NCBI GenBank assembly: GCA_044238845.1 | Contig: JBIICN010000056.1 | Coordinates: 1 to 19,720, forward strand | DNA: 19,720 nt | Source: UBA4416 sp044238845 | Lineage (GTDB): Bacteria > Bacteroidota > Bacteroidia > B-17B0 > Aurantibacillaceae | Direction of reading: 5' to 3' | Part shown: piece by piece, positions 6,908 through 14,170 of the stretch | Layout of the letters: each line of letters begins with the position of its first letter | Position numbering within the stretch: position 1 is the stretch's first letter | The notes under the pieces: model-generated | The model's input: the letters and a program-made list of their open reading frames with translations, nothing else | Told to the model about the DNA's origin: nothing | Database searches by the model: none | Made by a program: the position numbers and the translations under genes

Positions 6908-8038
6908 ATGGAAGAGAATTCTAAAAATAATAATCCATTAGCACCTGTTGTTAGCAAACTAATAAATGTAATTATTTTATTAGTAGTTTCTATAATTGCT
7001 TTAATTGTTTTATTTGCTGTATTTGTTCCTGCGCCTACACCTAAGATTGAGAAAAAAATTGAAACACCTGTCCCAGATAAGAATGGAAATTTTACTGAGG
7101 CTGCAAAGCAAGCTGCATTAACACCAAAGGATACAACTAACTATTGGACAGCGCCAGATGCGGCAACTTTAGATCAAGATCCAAATAAAGATTTGATTGT
7201 GTATGGTAAAGATTTAATTGCACACACATCTGAGTATTTTGGCGAAAACGGAAAAGTATTTAAAGCTTCAACTAATGGAATGAATTGTCAGAATTGTCAT
7301 TTAGATGCTGGTACAAAAGTGTTTGGTAATAACTATTCTGCTGTGGCATCCACCTATCCTAAATTCAGAGCACGTTCAGGTGCTATTGAAAACATGTATA
7401 AGCGCGTGAATGATTGTTTTGAACGTAGCTTAAATGGAAAAGCTTTAGATACTGCATCAAAAGAAATGCAAGGGATTGTGGCTTATATTAAATGGCTAGG
7501 TAAAGATGTGAAGAAAGGGGAGAAGCCAATTGGCTCTGGATTTAAAGACTTAGCGTTTTTAGATAGAGCGGCTGATCCAGAAAAAGGTAAAACTATTTAT
7601 TCTGAAAAATGTCAATCATGCCATCAAGCAGATGGTTTAGGTTTAATGAATGCTGAGAAAACAGCTTTTACTTATCCACCATTATGGGGCAAAAATAGTT
7701 ACAATGATGGCGCAGGTTTGTATCGTATGTCAAATTTTGCAAAGTATGTCAAATACAATATGCCTTTGGGAGCTAGTCACAATAGCCCACAATTAAGTGA
7801 TGAGGAAGCATGGGATGTAGCAGCTTTTGTTAATTCACAAACTCGTCCTAAAAAGGATATTAAAAAAGATTGGCCAAAGATTGAAGAGAAACCTTTTGAT
7901 CATCCATTTGGTCCTTATGCAGATGGTTTTGACGAAAAGCAACATAAATATGGTCCGTATAAACCAATTAAGGAAAAATTGGAGGCCATGAAAAAAGCGG
8001 CTTCGGCAGGCTCAGCCACCAAAAAGAGTAAAGTATAA
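6908..8038 (+). CDS. Membrane-anchored diheme cytochrome c, TsdA-like thiosulfate dehydrogenase
   Basis: A 376-residue protein with an N-terminal membrane helix (about 17-40) and a periplasmic region holding two heme-binding sites, CQNCH (127-131) and CQSCH (235-239). Between them is RVNDCFERS with C170. In TsdA thiosulfate dehydrogenases a cysteine at this point is the unusual axial ligand of heme 1. The second domain ends with NMPLGASH and DVAAFV, with M285 the likely ligand of heme 2. TsdA joins two thiosulfates into tetrathionate, or the reverse, and passes electrons to cytochrome c. TsdA proteins are usually soluble, so the anchor helix and the charged Lys-rich C-terminal tail (about 315-376) are unlike the classical form. 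A SoxXA-like or general diheme role is the alternative. Confidence 0.85.
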   Translation: MEENSKNNNPLAPVVSKLINVIILLVVSIIALIVLFAVFVPAPTPKIEKKIETPVPDKNGNFTEAAKQAALTPKDTTNYWTAPDAATLDQDPNKDLIVYGKDLIAHTSEYFGENGKVFKASTNGMNCQNCHLDAGTKVFGNNYSAVASTYPKFRARSGAIENMYKRVNDCFERSLNGKALDTASKEMQGIVAYIKWLGKDVKKGEKPIGSGFKDLAFLDRAADPEKGKTIYSEKCQSCHQADGLGLMNAEKTAFTYPPLWGKNSYNDGAGLYRMSNFAKYVKYNMPLGASHNSPQLSDEEAWDVAAFVNSQTRPKKDIKKDWPKIEEKPFDHPFGPYADGFDEKQHKYGPYKPIKEKLEAMKKAASAGSATKKSKV

Positions 8039-8056
8039 TTTTAAAAACTAAATAAT

Positions 8057-8497
8057 ATGAAATCAATTTTCAAAAAAGTATCAGTAGTTATAGCATTAGT
8101 CATGTTATCCATGTCGGTATATTCTCAAACTAATGCAGATAATCAAAAACCAGAACATAAAATCATTTTTCAATTAACTTCTGGCGATACAACAGCTCAT
8201 AAACAATTAATGAAACAATTTAATAATATCTTAAGTGTGTCGCCTACCACAAAAATCGAAGTGGTTTGCCATGGTGCAGGTTTGGATATGTTAGTGTCGG
8301 GTAAAACCATTGTAGAGGATAAGATTAAAGTATTAGCCGAAAGAGGTGTGGCGTTTAATGCTTGCGAATTTTCTATTAAAGAAAGAAAAGTAGACCGCTC
8401 AAAGATTATTTCTGCTTCAGGATTTGTACCAGCAGGTATTGTTGAAATTGTTAGTAAACAAGAGCAGGGTTGGAGTTACATTAAAGCAGGAAACTAA
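8057..8497 (+). CDS. Exported DsrE-family sulfur-carrier protein
   Basis: A 146-residue protein with a signal peptide (hydrophobic 8-22, likely cleavage after VYS) and a DsrE/DsrF fold. The conserved cysteine C103 lies in FNACEFS, where DsrE-like proteins carry a persulfide; C71 in VCHGAG is a second cysteine. The family is mostly cytoplasmic and moves sulfur in sulfur oxidisers. This one would act in the periplasm, like other exported DsrE relatives of Bacteroidota. It sits between the TsdA-like cytochrome and the outer-membrane barrel, so it may hold sulfur intermediates between periplasmic enzymes (inference). Confidence 0.87.
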   Translation: MKSIFKKVSVVIALVMLSMSVYSQTNADNQKPEHKIIFQLTSGDTTAHKQLMKQFNNILSVSPTTKIEVVCHGAGLDMLVSGKTIVEDKIKVLAERGVAFNACEFSIKERKVDRSKIISASGFVPAGIVEIVSKQEQGWSYIKAGN

Positions 8498-8518
8498 TAT
8501 TTTAATAATATAAACGAA

Positions 8519-9946
8519 ATGAAAAATAATATCACCTATTATTTAATAGGATTATTATATCTATTGACTAGCCAGTTATTCTCTCAAGAGCATGCGCAAC
8601 ATCATGGAGTAGATAATCATCATATTTCTTTAAAGCCTATAGATTCATTGTGCTTAAAAGATTGTTTTTTACAAGCGCATTGGGAGGCTCGTACTCGTAC
8701 TTTTGCCATGGGAACTATTAATGAAGGAACTTTAAAAGATGATTATGCTTTGGCATCAGGTGCAGGAATTGGGGTTTTAACTCGTCCAATTTATGGTTTT
8801 CAAGTTGGTGTAAGTGGTTTCTTTATTTATAATGTATATTCTTCAAAAATTGATTTACCAGATTCATTAACACTGAGTCCTAATCGATACGAAGTAGGTT
8901 TGTTTGATGTTGAAAATCCTAGAAACAGGGATGATTTAGATAGATTAGAAGAACTGTATGTAAAGTATAGTTTGTCAAAGAGTGCTATCACCATTGGAAA
9001 AATAAATGTAAACACGCCGTTTTTAAATCCACAAGATGGTAGAATGCGTCCCACTATTGAGGAAGGTGTTTGGTTAAACATTAATGAGTCTAAAAAATTT
9101 GGTATTAATGGCGGTTGGTTTTGGAAAATTTCACCCCGTTCTACTGTTCAATGGTTTACCATAGGAAATTCTATGGGTATTAATCCTTCGGGAGTAAATA
9201 TTGATGGCAGTAAATCGGATTATCATGATCATATAAACAGTGCTGGTTTAGCTATTGCGAATATATATATTAAACCAAACGATAAATTAAAAATTAATAT
9301 TTGGAATGCCTTATTGGATAATGTGATGAATACAGCCATGATAGAAATTAACACCAATCAATCATTAAATGAAAAAATGAAATTATACCAAGGATTGATG
9401 TATCTTCATCAAGATGCCATTAATAATGGTGGAAATATCGACCCTAAGAAAACTTATATAAATAAGGGATTTCAATCTAATGTCATTAGCGCACAACTTG
9501 GAATTAAAAATAAAAAAATCAATACGTCTTTAAATTATACGCATATTACTGGTGATGGAAGATACTTGATGCCAAGAGAATGGGGTAAAGAACCTTTTTA
9601 TACTTTTTTGCCTCGCGAACGCAACGAAGGTTTAGGTAATGTTCACGCATTTATGGTAAAAACATCATTAAACGTATTTGATGAGAAATTTAAAACAGGT
9701 TTGGGATATGGTTATTACCAATTACCAGATGTAAAAAACTTTCGTTTAAATAAATATGGTTTGCCATCGTATCATCAAATTAATTTCGATGCGTCTTATT
9801 CTTTTCGTAAATTTTTAAAAGGCTTAGATTTGAAAGTGTTGGTGGCTTATAAAATCAAAGAAGGAGAAACATATAATAATTTAAAATATGTTTACAATAA
9901 AGTAAATATGATGAATTTTAATTTCGTGCTTGATTTTAAAATTTAA
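8519..9946 (+). CDS. Outer-membrane beta-barrel protein (putative porin)
   Basis: A 475-residue protein with a signal peptide (about 1-22, ending LFSQ) and then a histidine-rich start, EHAQHHGVDNHH (24-35), which may bind metal. The rest alternates polar and hydrophobic residues in strand-length runs rich in Gly, Tyr, Phe and Asn, and the chain ends on an aromatic-containing strand NFNFVLDFKI, as expected of an outer-membrane barrel. I do not recognise a specific family; substrate-specific porins of the OprD/OprP type are possible. A pair CLKDC (45-49) lies at the mouth of the barrel region. Operon position suggests entry of a sulfur compound or anion through the outer membrane. Confidence 0.75.
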   Translation: MKNNITYYLIGLLYLLTSQLFSQEHAQHHGVDNHHISLKPIDSLCLKDCFLQAHWEARTRTFAMGTINEGTLKDDYALASGAGIGVLTRPIYGFQVGVSGFFIYNVYSSKIDLPDSLTLSPNRYEVGLFDVENPRNRDDLDRLEELYVKYSLSKSAITIGKINVNTPFLNPQDGRMRPTIEEGVWLNINESKKFGINGGWFWKISPRSTVQWFTIGNSMGINPSGVNIDGSKSDYHDHINSAGLAIANIYIKPNDKLKINIWNALLDNVMNTAMIEINTNQSLNEKMKLYQGLMYLHQDAINNGGNIDPKKTYINKGFQSNVISAQLGIKNKKINTSLNYTHITGDGRYLMPREWGKEPFYTFLPRERNEGLGNVHAFMVKTSLNVFDEKFKTGLGYGYYQLPDVKNFRLNKYGLPSYHQINFDASYSFRKFLKGLDLKVLVAYKIKEGETYNNLKYVYNKVNMMNFNFVLDFKI

Positions 9947-9977
9947 TCGTATATTAATAATCAATTATATTAACACT

Positions 9978-11699
9978 ATGAATAATACAGATAATAAAGA
10001 AATACAGGCCGATAATCGTAGAGAGTTTATCAAAAAATCAGCATTACTTGGTTTTGCCACTGTATTCAATCCTCTATCGGATGTGATTGCTTCAAATACT
10101 ATTTCTGATGAAACAGATTTAATGGACGATAAAGCTCCTGCTAAAAAAGCAACCATTACAGTTCTAATCACGACTGATATTCATTCTCAGATTAATACGC
10201 ACGATGAATTTTTTTGGGAAAATAATCAAGCGGTTTATAAAAAACGTGGTGGCATGGCAGTTTTAAAAACTATGATTGATTCGTACAGAAAAAAGAATCC
10301 TGCAAACACCATTGTGTATGATGGTGGCGATTATTTTCACGGTCACGCCATTGCTTCTTTAACAGAGGGCGAAGCTTTAATTCCTATTTTTAATAATTTG
10401 GGTTACGACTTAATGTTGCCAGGTAATTGGGAAGTGGTGTACAAGAAAAAGAAAATGTTGTACGATATGGGACATGCTAACGCGGCTAAAATTTGCGCTA
10501 ACATGTGGCATAAAACTACTGATGCCGATAACGGAGAATTAGTTTACCAACCTTATTGGATAAAATATATTGCTGGAGTAAAAGTGGGAGTGATTGGTTA
10601 TACCGATCATTTAATCCCTAAACGTCAGTCGCCTGCATATAGTGCTGGTTTACGTTTTGATCATGCCGAAGTAAACTTGGCAAAGTATGTGAAGCTATTA
10701 CGTGAAGTAGAAGGTTGCGCGGTGGTTTTAGTTGCTACTCACATGGGCTTAGCACAACAAGTTGGTTTAGCAAATAATCCAGCTGCCGAAGGAGTAGATA
10801 TGATTTTAGGAGCTGATACTCATGAACGTGTGCGAGTTCCTATTCAAGGTAAATACACCAAAGTCATTGAGTGCGGTGCCTTTGGTTCGTTTTTAGGAAA
10901 ACTAGATTTAGTGATTGAAAATGGAAAATTAGTTGATACTAAATATGAGTTATTAGATGTAGATCCTGTGAAATTTCCTGCTGATAAAAATATGCAGGTT
11001 ATGATTGACAAAGCATTTGAACCATTTAAAAAAGAAATGCAAACCGTAATTGGAACTAGCACAACTCCTTTAGTACGTTATTTTGTGATGGAAACACCAA
11101 TGGATAATTTAATTACGGATGCGATCAAATGGAAATTTAAACCAGATATTGCTTTATCTAACGGTTTCAGATTTTGCCAACCTTTAGCTGTTGATCCTAA
11201 AACTGGTGTGGCAACTATTACAAAAGAATTTTTATGGAATATGTTACCTGTTAATAGCGAAGCAAAAACAGCAGTTGTTACTGGTAAACAAGTATGGGAT
11301 TGGTTAGAAAAAGAATTACAAAATGCCTTTGCTAAAGATCCATCTAAACGTTTTGGTGGTTGGTTTGTACGTTACAATGGCATGGAAGTAAACTTTACCA
11401 TTGGTAATGAGTTTGGTAAACGTGTGAACTCAGTAAAAGTAGGAGGAGAACCAATAGATATGACTAAAGACTATAGCATTGTAGCCTGTGAGAGAGAAGG
11501 AGACCCTGATGATACCTTATGCAGAATTGAGCATGTAAAAAATCCTAAAAAATCACCTTTATTAATGCATGATGTGATTATAGAGTATTTAAAAGATCAT
11601 TCTCCAGTAGCTCCAAAATTGGAAGGTAGAGCAATAGCTACCGACGAACCACAAACTTTGTTAACACAGTTAAAAGGTACAACCTATGAATTCAGATAA
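9978..11699 (+). CDS. SoxB-like Tat-exported metallophosphoesterase/5'-nucleotidase family hydrolase
   Basis: I choose the ATG at 9978 (573 residues) over the frame opening at 9930, which overlaps the barrel gene and would put 16 extra residues before the signal. The N terminus has a twin-arginine signal, NRREFIKKS (R14, R15). Metal-site motifs of the calcineurin-like domain follow: DIH (D67, H69), GGD (D118), GNWE (N150), ATH (H255) and ADTH (D280, H282). The Trp in GNWE replaces the His of ordinary 5'-nucleotidases and is shared with SoxB. The C-terminal domain has SNGFRF and RFGGWFVR, also like SoxB, which hydrolyses sulfate from SoxY-bound sulfane sulfur in the periplasm. Length is normal for SoxB. 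No SoxY is present here, so a 5'-nucleotidase or a different carrier remains possible. Confidence 0.75.
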   Translation: MNNTDNKEIQADNRREFIKKSALLGFATVFNPLSDVIASNTISDETDLMDDKAPAKKATITVLITTDIHSQINTHDEFFWENNQAVYKKRGGMAVLKTMIDSYRKKNPANTIVYDGGDYFHGHAIASLTEGEALIPIFNNLGYDLMLPGNWEVVYKKKKMLYDMGHANAAKICANMWHKTTDADNGELVYQPYWIKYIAGVKVGVIGYTDHLIPKRQSPAYSAGLRFDHAEVNLAKYVKLLREVEGCAVVLVATHMGLAQQVGLANNPAAEGVDMILGADTHERVRVPIQGKYTKVIECGAFGSFLGKLDLVIENGKLVDTKYELLDVDPVKFPADKNMQVMIDKAFEPFKKEMQTVIGTSTTPLVRYFVMETPMDNLITDAIKWKFKPDIALSNGFRFCQPLAVDPKTGVATITKEFLWNMLPVNSEAKTAVVTGKQVWDWLEKELQNAFAKDPSKRFGGWFVRYNGMEVNFTIGNEFGKRVNSVKVGGEPIDMTKDYSIVACEREGDPDDTLCRIEHVKNPKKSPLLMHDVIIEYLKDHSPVAPKLEGRAIATDEPQTLLTQLKGTTYEFR

Positions 11700-11736
11700 T
11701 CTGTAAATTAGAATAAATTATTTTACTTCATTAATT

Positions 11737-12372
11737 ATGGCAATTGGTATAAAGGAAAAACTGAGTTTAATATTAGAGTCAAAATTAATTGACGAAATCA
11801 TTTCCATTGGTAATGTGATGACCTTTAAAGAAGGTGATGTGATTATGGATTACGGCAAAAAAATAAAATTCATGCCTTTAATTTTAAGCGGCACCATTAG
11901 GGTGATGCGTAAAGATGAAGAGGATAGAGAAATTTTATTGTATTACCTAAGTTCAAACGAAAGTTGCGCCATGGCCTATACCTGTTGTATGGAAGCCAAG
12001 AAAAGTGAAATTAAAGCCATTGCTGAAGATAGTGTTGAATTGATTGGCATTCCTCACGAAAAATTAGATGAGTGGTTAGTTAAGTATCCAAGTTGGAAAA
12101 GTTATATCTTCAATAGTTTCACGCAACGATTTAATGAATTATTAAAATCATTAGAAAGTATTGCCTTTAATAAATTAGATGAGCGTTTAATTAAGTATTT
12201 AAAAAACAAAACTAAAGTTTCAGGTAAATCATCTATACAGTTGTCGCACAGTCAAATAGCTGAAGAAATGGGAACGAGTAGGGTAGTGATATCCCGTTTA
12301 TTAAAGCAATTAGAAAACGATAAAAAATTGGTACTATATCGCAACGAAATCAAGTTGTTGAGTGGATTTTAA
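11737..12372 (+). CDS. Crp/Fnr-family transcriptional regulator with a C-x5-CC cluster
   Basis: A 211-residue regulator with a cyclic-nucleotide-binding-like sensor domain (about 15-115), a dimer helix (about 118-145) and a winged helix-turn-helix (about 165-207). Recognition-helix residues are GTSRVVISRLLKQL (179-192). The sensor holds C77, C83 and C84, which could form a redox or persulfide switch or bind a metal cluster; Fnr-type N-terminal cysteines are absent. It lies 37 bases after the SoxB-like gene with no terminator between, so it is probably the last gene of the operon. The TGAC-type palindromes before three nearby units are plausible operators, giving autoregulation. Confidence 0.92.
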   Translation: MAIGIKEKLSLILESKLIDEIISIGNVMTFKEGDVIMDYGKKIKFMPLILSGTIRVMRKDEEDREILLYYLSSNESCAMAYTCCMEAKKSEIKAIAEDSVELIGIPHEKLDEWLVKYPSWKSYIFNSFTQRFNELLKSLESIAFNKLDERLIKYLKNKTKVSGKSSIQLSHSQIAEEMGTSRVVISRLLKQLENDKKLVLYRNEIKLLSGF

Positions 12373-12376
12373 ATAA

Positions 12377-12416
12377 GAAAAAACGCCCTCTGTTTGTATT
12401 AACAGGAGGCGTTTTT
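12377..12416 (+). terminator. Terminator after the Crp/Fnr gene
   Basis: AAAAACGCC at the start pairs with GGCGTTTTT at the end, with an imperfect CTCTG/CAGGAG inner stem and an AT-rich loop. A T-rich run follows. It closes the sulfur operon. Confidence 0.8.
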
Positions 12417-12418
12417 AT

Positions 12419-12526
12419 TTTCAGCCTTTGTTGGTGTTATCACCAATAAATACGAAAATATAGATTTGATAAAAAGCAAGATTTTTTTGAGAATGAGGCT
12501 GATTTATTTCAGCCCTTGTTGGTGTT
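12419..12526. repeat. Direct repeat pair with small hairpins, left edge of the island
   Basis: TTTCAGCCTTTGTTGGTGTT occurs at 12419-12438 and again, with one change (CC for CT), at 12507-12526, 88 bp apart. The first copy runs into a perfect hairpin TTGGTG/CACCAA (12431-12446). The second is preceded by GGCTGA/TCAGCC (12497-12514). They lie between the sulfur-operon terminator and the mobile gene pair, so they could be integration scars or a repeated att-like sequence (inference). Confidence 0.6.
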
Positions 12527-12564
12527 TTATTATTAAAGATTTATACTTAATTCACAGGTTAAAA

Positions 12565-12712
12565 ATCAGGTAATAGCCTTTTTATTGTAATATTTTAAGG
12601 TTATGGTTTTAAACAATAGAATTTATAGCAGGGTATAACCTTAAATTTATTTTTTTATATCAGGTTATATCCTTAAATTTGTATAAATATATCAGCCTAT
12701 AACCTTATGAAA
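12565..12712. promoter_or_regulatory. Array of ~32-bp spaced repeats running into the HTH gene start
   Basis: Three clear copies of a unit like ATATCAGGnTATAACCTTA begin near 12625, 12657 and 12689. Their cores TATAACCTTAAATTT (12634), TATATCCTTAAATTT (12666) and TATAACCTTA (12698) are exactly 32 bp apart, and the last overlaps the ATG at 12707. More degenerate copies appear near 12595 (AAGGTTAT) and 12565 (ATCAGGTAATAGCCTT). The spacing of three helical turns puts every copy on the same face of the DNA. An operator array for the HTH protein just downstream is the most likely use (inference). Confidence 0.65.
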
Positions 12713-13171
12713 AATTCAAAACAAGCACTCTTAATTGAGCAAGTAGATAGGAAATTAAAGAGCTTTAGAGCTTTGAATAAAGTAATAGTTCCAAAGAAGG
12801 GATGGATTTATACTGTTAGAACTGCTCTAAAAATGTCTTTAAGACAATTAGGAGAGAAAATGAAAATTACTCCACAAAGTGTAAGTGAAATAGAGCAGAG
12901 AGAAGCTAATGAGTCAATAACATTAAAGTCTTTGAGAGAGACAGCTCAAGCATTGGATATGCAACTGGTGTATGGTTTTATTCCTAAGGAAGGTAGTTTA
13001 GAAAAAATGATTGAAAAAAGAGCCACAGAGATTGCATTAAAAATTGTAATGAGGACATCGAACACTATGAAATTAGAAGACCAAGAAAATTCTAAAAAGC
13101 GGTTAGAGAAAAATATTAAAAGTAAAGCAAGAGAAATAATAGATACAATGCCAAAACACTTATGGGATTAG
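12707..13171 (+). CDS. Mobile mystery protein A: HTH regulator paired with a Fic protein
   Basis: A 154-residue protein with an XRE-type helix-turn-helix (about 40-95; SLRQLGEKMKITPQSVSEIEQ spans 44-64). After it comes QALDMQLVYGFIP (86-98) and a basic, helical C-terminal tail with MKLEDQ (121-126). This order and wording match the family named mobile mystery protein A, which is found on mobile elements next to a Fic-domain partner. It overlaps the Fic gene by ten bases, so the two are translationally linked. It probably acts as antitoxin and/or repressor of the pair through the repeats ahead of it (inference). Confidence 0.88.
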   Translation: MKNSKQALLIEQVDRKLKSFRALNKVIVPKKGWIYTVRTALKMSLRQLGEKMKITPQSVSEIEQREANESITLKSLRETAQALDMQLVYGFIPKEGSLEKMIEKRATEIALKIVMRTSNTMKLEDQENSKKRLEKNIKSKAREIIDTMPKHLWD

Positions 13172-13761
13172 AATTAGAATATAAAGATGGCCAAACTCCT
13201 TTGAGTGAAGATGAACAAGATGGATTGTTAATTGATTCTATAACCACACATGGTGAGTTAGATGAATTTGAGCAAATGAATATCCAAAAGGCAATGGAAT
13301 GGACATTAATGAAAAAATTCAAGAAGGAATCTATACTTTCAGAAGAGTTCGTTAAAGAGTTACATAAACGAATGCTTAAAGATGTTTGGAAATGGGCTGG
13401 AGATTTTAGGGTAACAGAAAAAAACATTGGAATAAAATTTTATAAAGTTCCAACGGCACTAAAACAATTGAATGATGATTGCTTATTTTGGATAGAGAAT
13501 AAAGCATATACTGAGGAGGAAATTGCTGTTTGGTATAAATACAAATTAGTTAGTATTCATTGTTTCTCTAATGGAAATGGTAGGCATTCTCGTCTTATGG
13601 CAGATATTATAATGAAAAATGTTTTCAAAAGAGAATATTTTACTTGGGGCCAGCATACTGATTTAGTAAAATCTGGTGAACAACGAAGTACATATTTGGC
13701 AGCTATAAGAAAAGCTGATAGTGGAGATATTCAACCACTCATTCAATTTGCAAATAGTTAA
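13162..13761 (+). CDS. Mobile mystery protein B: Fic-domain AMP-transferase-like protein
   Basis: A 199-residue protein with a Fic core. The catalytic motif is HCFSNGNGRHSR (133-144): H133, the GNG loop and both arginines are kept, while the usual Pro after His is Cys. Fic enzymes transfer AMP or related groups to hydroxyl side chains of target proteins. The N-terminal ITTHGELDEFEQ (27-38) is where this family normally has its signature; whether it acts as a built-in inhibitory segment is unclear. It overlaps the HTH gene and has no terminator visible after it. A target is not predictable. Confidence 0.9.
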   Translation: MGLELEYKDGQTPLSEDEQDGLLIDSITTHGELDEFEQMNIQKAMEWTLMKKFKKESILSEEFVKELHKRMLKDVWKWAGDFRVTEKNIGIKFYKVPTALKQLNDDCLFWIENKAYTEEEIAVWYKYKLVSIHCFSNGNGRHSRLMADIIMKNVFKREYFTWGQHTDLVKSGEQRSTYLAAIRKADSGDIQPLIQFANS

Positions 13762-13800
13762 AAAAACAACCCAAAATTTTTTAAACTTTAGCCTCTAAAT

Positions 13801-14040
13801 TCATTTACCTAAATTTTTTAATAATTTCCTCTTTACTTCGGCTACAGAATAAGTTTTTTCTTCACCTTTTAAAACGGATTTTCTACGAGAATTTATGATT
13901 TCTATATCTTCTTTACTTAATTCATAATCATCATTTGATACTTGCTCATTTAATAATATATAAACGGCTTCTAATATTTTTTCATCATCAATATGCTCTA
14001 CGCAATCAACTATTTTATTTTTTAAGGAAGTGTTAGCCAT
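13801..14040 (-). CDS. Orphan antitoxin-like protein of the addiction-module type
   Basis: A 79-residue, highly charged protein on the reverse strand. Its C-terminal half, with RRKSVLKGEE and YSVAEVKRKL, resembles the small addiction-module antitoxins that partner ParE-type toxins. The N-terminal half is helical with many Asp and Glu. Normally the toxin lies directly downstream on the same strand, but here only 39 bases separate its stop from the convergent Fic gene, so no toxin can fit. It may be a stranded antitoxin that survived loss of its toxin, or it may act against another toxin. Family call rests on the C-terminal pattern. Confidence 0.6.
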   Translation of the reverse strand: MANTSLKNKIVDCVEHIDDEKILEAVYILLNEQVSNDDYELSKEDIEIINSRRKSVLKGEEKTYSVAEVKRKLLKNLGK

Positions 14041-14170
14041 TTTTTATCGTATTTAAGTCAATAATTAAATTTAAGCATTTTATTTTTTTCTTTTATAGTT
14101 TAGATTAAAAAAACGCCATGAAAAAAACACACAACTGCTCATTCCTTTATTCGAGAGTTTTATAAAGGAA

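Noticed and set aside
8827..9081. Reverse-strand frame of 84 residues
   Set aside because: It is antisense to the barrel gene and follows its codon pattern.
9930..9977. Upstream start for the SoxB-like gene
   Set aside because: It overlaps the barrel gene and places 16 unrelated residues before the Tat signal; the ATG at 9978 is better.
12565..12712. CRISPR-like or origin iterons
   Set aside because: Units are degenerate, gaps are only a few bases, and there is no cas or replication gene nearby; an operator array fits better.
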